Source of the DNA: Clostridia bacterium
GTDB lineage: Bacteria; Bacillota; Peptococcia; DRI-13; DTU073
Length of the DNA stretch: 10,739 nucleotides
Direction of reading: 5' to 3'
NCBI GenBank assembly: GCA_028709105.1
Contig: JAQVYD010000036.1
Coordinates: 1-10,739, forward strand
Shown: piece after piece, positions 1 to 6,314 of the stretch
Numbering within the stretch: the first letter of the stretch is position 1
Layout of the letters: the number at the start of each line of letters is the position of its first letter
The notes under the pieces: generated by a model
The model's input: the letters and a program-made list of their open reading frames with translations, nothing else
Databases searched by the model: none
Told to the model about the DNA's origin: nothing
Program-made: the position numbers and the translations under genes

Positions 1-1091
1 TGCACCTGGACAGATAAACTAATATTTGTGGCTAGGTTTGTTTCAGTAATTGTATAGGTTCCGGAAGGTACTTGCCTGCCACTATTATTCACTTGATTCC
101 AGGTTCTCTCAATCACCTGTGTCCCACCAGGAAAGATTGTAATTAAGCGCGTAAACTGAGCAAAAGTACGTCCGGTGGAATATCGCCAGACCACAACACC
201 AGCCGCATTAGTAGCGGTTATTTCTACAATCTGACTCGTCCGATAACGAAGATTTATTTCCTCATCTGTAACATTGGTCTTTACCAAGGTAATTTTAATA
301 TTTTCTCCCCGATTATAAACACGTTTGTCGGTAAAAAGGATATGTCTAATCCCTCTCCCTACTCTTGTGGCAATGGGGGTTCCCTGCGGAGGTGTGGGAA
401 CTTGCACACAGGTTACACCTAAAGCCCGCCAAGTAAGATTTCTTACCACACCCGTTACGGCAAGACCCTGCTGACGCTGAAACTGTCTTACCGCTCTCTG
501 TGTTCTTACATCAAAAACTCCATCAATGGGACCAGTATAAAAGCCTTTATCTCTAAGTAATGTCTGCAAAAATCTTACCGCCGGGCCCCGATCACCAAGC
601 CTAAGCACAGGACAAAAATATTCCTGAGGCGGCACTGGTGGTACTGGCGGTACAGGAGGTCCCGGGGGAGGTGTTACCCCACAACTCACCCCCAAAGTTT
701 CCCATGTTTGTACATCAACTATACCGGTCACGGGAAGCCCTCTCCGCGTTTGAATTAACCTTACCGCCGCTTCCGTCCTTGCTCCAAAAACGCCATCAAC
801 AACACCTGGATTCGCCCCCGCACTTCTTAGAAGGGTCTGCAATGTTCTCACTGACGGACCTCTAGACCCGCGCTGTAACCGGGGACAAAGCCCAGAAACG
901 GGAGGTGTTGGCGGGACAGGGATTACAGGAGGAGTCGGAGGTACAGCTACTCCAGGAATCGTTAAAACTTGCCCCACAAAAATTAAATTCGGATCAGCAA
1001 GATTATTCGCACGGACAATTGCCTCTACTGTCGTCCCAAACTTTTGCGCAATGGAAGATAAGGTATCACCTGCCTGAACCACATATTGCAT
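1..1091 (-). CDS. LysM / double peptidoglycan-binding / BsuPI-like domain protein, probable spore cortex- or coat-associated protein (3' end cut by window)
   Basis: 363 codons are visible and the stop lies beyond the window edge. Residues 1-47 form a LysM domain (YVVQAGDTLSSIAQKFGTT, then NNL, then VGQVLTIP), which binds GlcNAc glycans such as peptidoglycan. Pro-rich linkers (about 48-66, 140-155, 231-238) separate two PG_binding_1 repeats (about 69-137 and 160-228). Both repeats share the 'R.G.RGP.VR.LQTLLR...G..DGVF..RT..AVR..Q...GL.VTG' pattern, and each is flanked by a Cys pair (C69/C137, C160/C228). Residues about 250-360 resemble the BsuPI intracellular proteinase inhibitor fold (VVWRYSTGRTFAQ, PGGTQVIERTWNQ, VPSGTYTI). 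There is no signal peptide: LysM starts at residue 3. That is the layout of mother-cell-made spore proteins such as SafA and YaaH, not of a secreted autolysin. ATG 1091 is preferred over the in-frame ATG at 1100 because AAAGGAG abuts the latter and is 9 nt from the former. The sigma-K-like promoter just upstream supports a spore role. Domain calls are firm; the spore role is inference. Confidence 0.9.
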   Translation of the reverse strand, partial: MQYVVQAGDTLSSIAQKFGTTVEAIVRANNLADPNLIFVGQVLTIPGVAVPPTPPVIPVPPTPPVSGLCPRLQRGSRGPSVRTLQTLLRSAGANPGVVDGVFGARTEAAVRLIQTRRGLPVTGIVDVQTWETLGVSCGVTPPPGPPVPPVPPVPPQEYFCPVLRLGDRGPAVRFLQTLLRDKGFYTGPIDGVFDVRTQRAVRQFQRQQGLAVTGVVRNLTWRALGVTCVQVPTPPQGTPIATRVGRGIRHILFTDKRVYNRGENIKITLVKTNVTDEEINLRYRTSQIVEITATNAAGVVVWRYSTGRTFAQFTRLITIFPGGTQVIERTWNQVNNSGRQVPSGTYTITETNLATNISLSVQV

Positions 1092-1126
1092 AAGGCTCAT
1101 CTCCTTTATAGATATTCTCTGCCTTA

Positions 1127-1154
1127 TATCATATGTGTCAGCACCCCGATTGGT
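1127..1154 (-). promoter_or_regulatory. Predicted sigma-K promoter of the LysM protein gene
   Basis: Read on the minus strand, this is AACC (core AC at 1154-1153), a 17-nt spacer, then CATATGATA (1135-1127). This matches the sigma-K consensus mACm - N16/17 - CATAnnnTA at every specified position. The expected transcription start near 1120 leaves a leader of about 29 nt with a good Shine-Dalgarno site. It lies between the stop of the upstream 57-codon gene and the LysM gene, so this gene can be transcribed separately from the germination operon. Confidence 0.6.
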
Positions 1155-1166
1155 TATTTATAGCTT

Positions 1167-1340
1167 CTATTTCTGAAGAAAAAACAAAACAAAAACAGGA
1201 TAAAACAAAGAAACTAATGCTAAAAGAAATACCCCTAGAGCACCCCTTCTCTTTTTTTTACGCCATAGCCAGACCATATAACTTAATGTATAAAAACTAA
1301 TAAGCATTGCTATCAACAAAAAAAATATCTTATAGACCAA
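1167..1340 (-). CDS. Small two-helix membrane protein, candidate germinant receptor 'D' subunit
   Basis: A 57-residue ORF starts with TTG 14 bp after the gerAC stop and is preceded by GGGGAGGGAG about 7 nt upstream. It begins MVYKIFFLLIAMLISF. It has two hydrophobic segments (about 4-26 and 34-55) separated by a strongly basic loop (WRKKKRRG, 26-33), and ends FFLQK. Small two-transmembrane proteins of about 60-80 residues, encoded within or next to ger operons, are known in Bacillus as receptor D subunits that modulate germination. Size, topology and operon position fit that class. The absence of an ATG makes the gene easy to miss. It is probably translationally coupled to gerAC. I cannot verify sequence homology to known D proteins, and they are poorly conserved; it could also be an unrelated small membrane protein. 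Confidence 0.72.
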   Translation of the reverse strand: MVYKIFFLLIAMLISFYTLSYMVWLWRKKKRRGALGVFLLALVSLFYPVFVLFFLQK

Positions 1341-1354
1341 AGGTCTCCCTCCCC

Positions 1355-2605
1355 TTAAAAATGAGTAGGTGCAGTCTTCACCATCATCCCGGTCCGACGT
1401 ATATTAAAAAACGTCTGTACTTTTACTTCACAGAAGGGATATTTTTCTAACCAAGCGTAGTCAACCCAATCTTGCCAAGTCCAGAAAAAAGCTCTCGTGT
1501 ATTCACCAAAACCAAAAATATCACTGGCATATTCTTCCTGGGTTTTTTTGATCAACTGGGTAACTTCCTGTGAAATAGAGGCACTAATATACTGTTCAAG
1601 ATCCTTTTCCAATTTGCCCTTTTCATAGTTTTTGCCACTTTGAATAGAGAGCGTTTCGCCTTCCAAAAAAAGGTTAACTTCAATCACCGTCTTAATCCCA
1701 TTGGCTTTAACCCTAATCTCAGGATAACGTCCTCTTCTTATTTCCATCACAATAAGATTTTCTTCCGGATCCTTAGGTTCAGGGAAACTAAAAATACTCG
1801 TCTTAAACTCTCCGGTAAGCATTTGATAATAACGGGTTTCTTTCCCATTAAGAAAACCAACTAATTGGTCCTCTTTAAAAACTGCCTGTCCGATTAAATC
1901 AATTTTGTTTCCACCTTTACGGGGGATTTCCCCAGGTAAATAAGCTATTTCTTCGATCGTCTTTTCTTCATTACTTCTGCTGCTTGCTTCCTCATTCTGT
2001 TCCTCTTTATTCTTTTGTACCGCCACCAGAGCAGTCGTAGGCTGTTGTCCCGGTGATTTCAGTCCCTGATAAAATCTATGAATATCTGATTTTAGAATAA
2101 AGCCCGTCAAATCCGCTGACGCCATAAATATATCTAACTGCCGAGAAGGGTATTTTTCAAAAATAAGCCCCTTATTCTTTTCAATAAACTCGCCTGCTTT
2201 TCCTTTCGCTACCATCAGAAAAGTAGTCCGTCTTAATTCTCTGCTTCTAACTAACGGATTAATGTATTTACTTAACCCTTCCCGGGCAATCTCCTCAGAA
2301 ACAACTACAGCCTTATTATGAATTAAAGTTAAATGTTTACTGATAAAAGCACTAGCCAGCTGTTGTGCTCCGAAAAGAGAAGCCGCTTCAACCTCAATAA
2401 TTTCCGTAGCCACTTTTGCTTCTCCCCCTTCCGCAGGCTGAGGTACCGCAATTTGAAAAGTCGCCCTGATAATATTTTCCTTGCCCTTGTCAATACCCAT
2501 CATCAAAATATAACCCATTTCATCAGTTTCCCGTGCTCCCCAACAACCCTGAATCAAAAGGAGTAAAGCAACAGTAATAAATAATAATTTAACTTTAGGA
2601 ATCAT
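1355..2605 (-). CDS. gerAC: Ger(x)C family germinant receptor lipoprotein (C subunit)
   Basis: This 416-residue protein is the lipoprotein subunit of a GerA-type nutrient germinant receptor in the spore inner membrane. It has a basic N-terminus and a hydrophobic stretch (about 5-19) ending LLIQGC, a lipobox with Cys21 as the predicted lipidated residue. The GerAC N-domain hallmark follows directly (E.DE.GYILMMGIDKG, about 26-41). The C-terminal half carries the Spore_GerAC features, including VIEVNLFLEGE, a region rich in charged helix, and a long amphipathic helix around LEQYISASISQEVTQLIKK. A charged low-complexity patch (KNKEEQNEEASSRSNEEK, about 198-215) lies between the domains. The length is slightly above the usual 370-400. 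The start codon ATG overlaps the 3' end of gerAB by 11 bp, and the Shine-Dalgarno site is weak (AAGGGG, about 12 nt away), suggesting translational coupling. The symbol denotes the family; the germinant specificity is unknown. Confidence 0.95.
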   Translation of the reverse strand: MIPKVKLLFITVALLLLIQGCWGARETDEMGYILMMGIDKGKENIIRATFQIAVPQPAEGGEAKVATEIIEVEAASLFGAQQLASAFISKHLTLIHNKAVVVSEEIAREGLSKYINPLVRSRELRRTTFLMVAKGKAGEFIEKNKGLIFEKYPSRQLDIFMASADLTGFILKSDIHRFYQGLKSPGQQPTTALVAVQKNKEEQNEEASSRSNEEKTIEEIAYLPGEIPRKGGNKIDLIGQAVFKEDQLVGFLNGKETRYYQMLTGEFKTSIFSFPEPKDPEENLIVMEIRRGRYPEIRVKANGIKTVIEVNLFLEGETLSIQSGKNYEKGKLEKDLEQYISASISQEVTQLIKKTQEEYASDIFGFGEYTRAFFWTWQDWVDYAWLEKYPFCEVKVQTFFNIRRTGMMVKTAPTHF

Positions 2606-3698
2606 TGGTCTTGTTTTCCCCTTTCCTTAGAATTAAGGCTGCCGCCCAAATCAAAAGGGGCAAAACAAAGGTTGGAATCCAACCATAGCTCATCCTTACC
2701 TCTCCTTCAAGTTTCACCGTCTGTATTAAATCAAGCGGAGTAAAAGCTAAACTAAAAGTTAAGAGGCAAAGCGCGGGAAGAAGAGGACGATAAGAAGGCA
2801 GTTTAAAAGTATCCTGCAAAATAATTGCTCCTACTAATATTCCTGCCGCAATACTTATAAAAGCTGTAAAAGTCCAAAAGATAACAAAGACTGCTTCCAC
2901 TCGCTGAAAATAATGTCCTAAAAAAATGCTTCTACTTAATTGATAAAAAGGAACTAAAGTTTCGGAACTGGCAGGAACAGGTAAGACCATTAGATAAACC
3001 CCGGTGATCGCTATAAAAAACATCATCACAAAACTAAGACTAAAAACTCCCACATTTTTTAGTCTTTCAGGTTTAAAGGAAAAGTAACGAACTAAATAGG
3101 CTAAGATGATCACTTCGCCAAAAGCCGAAGTACCCCAAAAACTACTTTTTATTACAGGCCAGACCCCCGGCCCCGTTAGCGGAAGCAACATTTTAAAATC
3201 ATAATAAGGATAAAGTACCAACAAAACTAACGCTACCCCTATCGCCAAAAAAGGAAAAGAGAAATACGCACTACGAAAAAGAGCTTCTATCCCATAATAA
3301 GCAGCTAGCCAAGCAGTAAGAACAAAGATTAAAGCTAGAATAATAACAGGTGTTTCTGTTAATACAGTGAGAATTGCAGCTTCACTGAAAAGCCGTAAAT
3401 GATTACTCGTGCCAAAAATACTATATAAAAAGACAAACGTATTTATACCCAAACCTAAGACAGGACCTAAAGTAACTTCAGCAATCTCCGAAAGAGGCTT
3501 TCCGGGAAAACGCCCTAAAACACCCACGATCATCAGCCAAAAAACAATGCTAATTAAACCACTAAGCAGAACGACCAACCAACCGGCCGTTAACCCCCAC
3601 TCCGTCACTATGCGCGGATAACCTAAAAAAGCTTTCGCCCCGATCATAATGATTATAAAAGCAGCAGCTTCAGAATGTCCCACCAATTCTTTTTTCAC
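2595..3698 (-). CDS. gerAB: GerAB family spore germination permease (B subunit)
   Basis: This 367-residue, very hydrophobic protein has about ten predicted membrane helices and belongs to the GerAB / amino acid-polyamine-organocation (APC) superfamily. The B subunit holds the germinant-binding pocket of GerA-type receptors. The N-terminus carries the usual family pattern (AAAFIIIMIGAKAFLGYPR), and the motif GRFPGKPLSEIAE follows the second helix. The length equals the family norm (about 360-370). The start is GTG, in a GTGA overlap with the gerAA stop and preceded by GGGGAGGGAG about 7 nt upstream. It forms a tight gerAA-gerAB-gerAC unit. The C-terminus is a short basic tail (LRKGENKTNDS). 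No truncation or frameshift is visible. The ligand cannot be predicted. Confidence 0.95.
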   Translation of the reverse strand: MKKELVGHSEAAAFIIIMIGAKAFLGYPRIVTEWGLTAGWLVVLLSGLISIVFWLMIVGVLGRFPGKPLSEIAEVTLGPVLGLGINTFVFLYSIFGTSNHLRLFSEAAILTVLTETPVIILALIFVLTAWLAAYYGIEALFRSAYFSFPFLAIGVALVLLVLYPYYDFKMLLPLTGPGVWPVIKSSFWGTSAFGEVIILAYLVRYFSFKPERLKNVGVFSLSFVMMFFIAITGVYLMVLPVPASSETLVPFYQLSRSIFLGHYFQRVEAVFVIFWTFTAFISIAAGILVGAIILQDTFKLPSYRPLLPALCLLTFSLAFTPLDLIQTVKLEGEVRMSYGWIPTFVLPLLIWAAALILRKGENKTNDS

Positions 3699-5545
3699 TT
3701 GGCTCTCCCTCCCCGGCGATTCTTAATCCAGCCTCGACTAATATTCGGCTGTCGGCTTCTTTCCAGCGGATCAAGATAATCGACCCGTTCTTCCATTGAC
3801 CAGACCGGACCCCTCAAAACCACATCAGGACCTGTTTTAGTTTTCGGACTAATCGGAGCAAGAAAGGGAACCCCAAAAGACTTCATATTCACCAGAGAAA
3901 GAAGGAATAAAAACAAACCTCCGGAAATACCAAAAAAACCGAAAAATGCCGCTAAAATAGTAAAAATAAAGCGTCTCCCCCGAAAAGCAAAGGAAATAGA
4001 ATAATTGGGAATAGCAAAAGAAGCAAGTCCTGTAATGGCAATGATAATAATTAAAATAGGGCTGACGATACCTGCTTGAACGGCAGCCTGACCAAGAATA
4101 AGAGCACCGACAATCCCAATCGTATTACCAATAACGCCCGGTACCCGCACCCCTGCCTCACGGATAAGCTCAAAGGCAAATTCCATCGCAAATACTTCAA
4201 AAATTGTCGGAAAAGGTACCGTGGCACGAGAGGCAGCAATGGCTAAAAGGAGCTCCGTCGGAATCATCTCCTGATGAAAAGTCACAATAGAAACATAAAT
4301 ACTGGGAGTCAAGATCGCAATAAAAAGAGCAAAGACCCTCAATATCCGCAAAAAATTGCCATAAGGCATCCGTAAATAATAATCTTCCGAGCTATGTAAC
4401 AAAGAAAAAAGTGTAGCCGGAACAATCAAAGCCTGAGGACCCCCATCAACAATCACCGTAACATGTCCTTCTACTAGAAAAGATACTACTCGATCCGGTC
4501 TTTCTGTAGTCAAAATCTGTGGACTAAGCCGAAAAGGTTCATCTTCAATAAACTGTTCCAAAACACCGGAAACACCTACATAATCAGTTTTAATAGAGGT
4601 AATACGCCTTTTTACTTCGGCAATTAATTGAGGATTAGTTAAATCCTCTAAATACATAATCGCTACATCGATCTTGTTTCGCGACCCGACTTTAACCATT
4701 TCTGTAATTAAATTCTCATTACGCAAAGCTTTTCTAATTAAACCCGTATTACTACGTAAGGTTTCGTTAAAAGCCTCATGAGGACCCATGATCACCTGTT
4801 CGACTTCCGGCTTACCTACAGCACGTTTATCCCATCCCTTTGTTTCGACCACTAAACATTGTGCACAACCTTCGATAAAAATAGCCGTACCACCATAATT
4901 AACCCAATCTAAAATCTGCTGATATTTTTCTAAAACCTGCACATCATGGCCGGGCAGTAAATGTTCCTTAATATATTCTGCGATTTCGCTCCCCTCGATC
5001 TTCGCCTCTTCATCCAAAAGTACCATTAAAGGCTTAAGTATAGAATTATTAATAATCTCCTTCTCAGCAAGCCCATCAATAAAAAGCACAAAGGCTTTGA
5101 GAGGAGGATGTAAAGCAATATAAAATTCACGCAGGATAATATCCTTGTTTTTAGGCAATGAATAGATTTTTTCTAGATAACCCTTGTTCACCTCTAAGCT
5201 TGAACTTACAAAAAGCTTTTCGGGAAAAAAAGGTTCTTTTTTCATGCTTTTTTCCATGTTCTTTTCCTTATTTTTTTCCCTTTGTTCAGCAAGACTTAGG
5301 GGAGTTTTACTAACTCGAACAGGCTTTTTAAAGGCTTCTTTCTTTACTCTAAACTGCTTGTTTTTATCCGCCTTGCCCTGTTTATTACTTTTCTTTTTCT
5401 CCTTTTGCTTACTTTTCTTCCCTTCCTGCCTCTCCTGATCCCCATTCTCCTTTTCTGAAACAAGCAAAAAACCCTCTTGTTCCTTGCCCTCATCAAAAAC
5501 TATTAAATTAGTAATTTTTTTCCGAAGCTGTTGAAAAAAACTCAA
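3695..5545 (-). CDS. gerAA: GerAA family spore germination protein (A subunit) with long basic/acidic N-terminal extension
   Basis: This 616-residue A subunit belongs to a GerA-type receptor; A subunits form oligomeric membrane channels for ion release at germination. The family core runs from about residue 110 to 600. It includes a soluble N-domain with the signature GPHEAFNETLRSNTGLIRK (254-272), then DRVVSFLVEGHVTVIVDG (351-368), four to five hydrophobic segments (about 401-423, 431-455, 470-490, 493-513, 526-553) and PFPTIFEVFAMEFAFELIRE (444-463). It is longer than typical family members (about 480-520) because residues 20-105 are an extra, highly charged Lys/Glu/Gln-rich segment. The start is TTG 5545: the codon immediately before it in frame is TAA, so no earlier start exists, and GGGAGAGG lies about 10 nt upstream. 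It is the first gene of the operon, with a sigma-G-like promoter upstream. Confidence 0.95.
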   Translation of the reverse strand: MSFFQQLRKKITNLIVFDEGKEQEGFLLVSEKENGDQERQEGKKSKQKEKKKSNKQGKADKNKQFRVKKEAFKKPVRVSKTPLSLAEQREKNKEKNMEKSMKKEPFFPEKLFVSSSLEVNKGYLEKIYSLPKNKDIILREFYIALHPPLKAFVLFIDGLAEKEIINNSILKPLMVLLDEEAKIEGSEIAEYIKEHLLPGHDVQVLEKYQQILDWVNYGGTAIFIEGCAQCLVVETKGWDKRAVGKPEVEQVIMGPHEAFNETLRSNTGLIRKALRNENLITEMVKVGSRNKIDVAIMYLEDLTNPQLIAEVKRRITSIKTDYVGVSGVLEQFIEDEPFRLSPQILTTERPDRVVSFLVEGHVTVIVDGGPQALIVPATLFSLLHSSEDYYLRMPYGNFLRILRVFALFIAILTPSIYVSIVTFHQEMIPTELLLAIAASRATVPFPTIFEVFAMEFAFELIREAGVRVPGVIGNTIGIVGALILGQAAVQAGIVSPILIIIIAITGLASFAIPNYSISFAFRGRRFIFTILAAFFGFFGISGGLFLFLLSLVNMKSFGVPFLAPISPKTKTGPDVVLRGPVWSMEERVDYLDPLERSRQPNISRGWIKNRRGGRAK

Positions 5546-5595
5546 TTAGACCCATCCTCTCCCTTTCTTTCTGTAGCTTTTGAAAGTACCGTTAA

Positions 5596-5626
5596 AATTA
5601 TGCCTGTCACCGTTTCTCGCTATTTG
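5596..5626 (-). promoter_or_regulatory. Possible sigma-G (forespore) promoter of the gerA operon
   Basis: On the minus strand, CAAATA (5626-5621), an 18-nt spacer, then CATAATT (5602-5596). This is close to the sigma-G pattern GHATR - N17/18 - CATWHTA, with one mismatch in each box. The predicted transcript would start near 5589, giving a leader of about 44 nt before the TTG of gerAA. Germination receptor operons are known sigma-G targets in Bacillus. The motif match alone is moderate. Confidence 0.4.
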
Positions 5627-5635
5627 CATAAAGTA
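5608..5635 (+). promoter_or_regulatory. Predicted sigma-K promoter of the 132-residue helical protein gene
   Basis: CACC (core AC at 5609-5610), 16-nt spacer, CATAAAGTA (5627-5635) matches the late mother-cell sigma-K consensus mACm - N16/17 - CATAnnnTA fully. The predicted start near 5642 gives a leader of about 70 nt to the ATG at 5714. The site is interleaved with the leftward sigma-G-like promoter of gerAA. Confidence 0.6.
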
Positions 5636-5713
5636 TTATAGAAAAGCACATCCAAACTACGTCATCCATCCTAAGTACTTCTGGATATAAAATTAGAAAG
5701 GAGGAACAAATAA

Positions 5714-6112
5714 ATGATGGCTATGTACCAAGCCCTTAGAAATTTAATGATGGAACTTAATGAATTACTGATTGTCTATGGTTACATGATCCAAAATGCC
5801 CCTACGGAAGAAGCCAGAAGATTAATAGAATTAAATAGAAGAACAGTGATGAATACCAAAGAGGCTTTAGTAAAAATGCATAAGGAGATGTTTGGTAAAG
5901 ATTTCACCGATTTAGAGGAAGCGGCAGAAGAAGTCCCGGTATTTACTGATTTTAGAGCAGCCGCCCGCTATGCCTTTATCGAAGAAACCCAGGTTATCCA
6001 AATGCTTAAGAACCTGTATCTAAGAACAGACTCTTGCAACCATAACTCCCACTTCAATTGTCTGATTGAACATGAAATAAATGCGATGAGGCTTTTATAC
6101 CTATTAACCTAG
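5714..6112 (+). CDS. Uncharacterised mostly helical protein, possibly ferritin-like or spore-coat-associated
   Basis: This 132-residue soluble protein is not recognised as a named family. Its composition is strongly helical. The first half contains two probable antiparallel helices (about 3-30 and 32-62) with AL..LMMELNELLIVYGYMIQ, then APTEEARRLIELNRRTV and EALVKMHKEMFG. The second half contains two more (about 80-105, FRAAARYAFIEETQVIQMLKNLY, and 112-131, NCLIEHEINAMRLLYLLT), separated by a polar, His/Asn-rich loop with two Cys (DSCNHNSHFNC). The Glu/His spacing (EE, EHE, MHKE) recalls four-helix bundles of the ferritin/rubrerythrin or CotF-like type, but a complete di-iron site is not evident. 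ATG 5714 is supported by AAAGGAGG 9 nt upstream. The full sigma-K-type promoter suggests late mother-cell expression, hence a coat or outer-layer role. It is transcribed alone, divergent from gerAA, and followed by a long hairpin. Function is inference only. Confidence 0.85.
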   Translation: MMAMYQALRNLMMELNELLIVYGYMIQNAPTEEARRLIELNRRTVMNTKEALVKMHKEMFGKDFTDLEEAAEEVPVFTDFRAAARYAFIEETQVIQMLKNLYLRTDSCNHNSHFNCLIEHEINAMRLLYLLT

Positions 6113-6146
6113 AACAAATTAAGATGCTGATCCTTCTTTTTATTTT

Positions 6147-6199
6147 CAAATTAGAGGCTGAACGTAAAAACAACCTTTTTGCGTTCAGCCTCTAATTTG
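6147..6199. repeat. Perfect 24-bp inverted repeat (long hairpin), possible terminator or dispersed palindromic element
   Basis: CAAATTAGAGGCTGAACG (6147-6164) pairs with CGTTCAGCCTCTAATTTG (6182-6199). The inner part extends through T-G (wobble) and AAAAA/TTTTT, leaving a 5-nt loop CAACC (6171-6175). The stem is 24 bp with a single wobble and no bulge. It sits 34 bp after the stop of the helical protein gene and could end that transcript. However, neither strand has a run of T directly after the stem, and the stem is longer than most intrinsic terminators. An alternative is a small palindromic repeat present elsewhere in the genome. Confidence 0.75.
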
Positions 6200-6235
6200 T
6201 AAAAATATAAGTTTGCCCAATTTACTAAAGCAAGC

Positions 6236-6264
6236 ACTTCCCTTTTTTGTCCTTACATATCATA
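6236..6264 (+). promoter_or_regulatory. Possible sigma-K-like promoter of the comA-comB operon
   Basis: CATATCATA (6256-6264) fits the sigma-K -10 pattern CATAnnnTA. The nearest AC (6236-6237, within GCACTT) is 18 nt upstream, one more than the usual 16-17. The predicted start near 6271 gives a leader of about 44 nt. No convincing vegetative TTGACA/TATAAT pair was seen in this interval. Sulfolactate accumulates in Bacillus spores, so late sporulation expression would make sense. The motif is suggestive only. Confidence 0.35.
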
Positions 6265-6314
6265 AAAGAGTGAGTAGTAACAAGAAATTAAGATAAAGGA
6301 GCGGACAAATATTT

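Noticed and set aside
638..1093. Two plus-strand ORFs (638-865 and 905-1093)
   Set aside because: They are antisense to the Pro-rich linker, PG-binding and LysM segments of the minus-strand gene, have repetitive low-complexity translations and no ribosome binding sites.
1098..1100. In-frame upstream ATG as start of the LysM protein
   Set aside because: The AAAGGAG site directly abuts this ATG, leaving no spacer, whereas the ATG at 1091 is 9 nt from it.
5184..5438. Plus-strand ORF with a Phe/Leu/Ser-rich, membrane-like translation
   Set aside because: It is the antisense image of the Lys/Glu-rich GerAA extension (AAA/GAA codons read as TTT/TTC) and has no promoter or ribosome site.
5508..5555. 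A 15-codon ATG ORF overlapping the gerAA start, as a possible leader peptide
   Set aside because: Its ATG directly follows the purine run and has no room for a ribosome site. It is out of frame with gerAA and shows nothing peptide-like.
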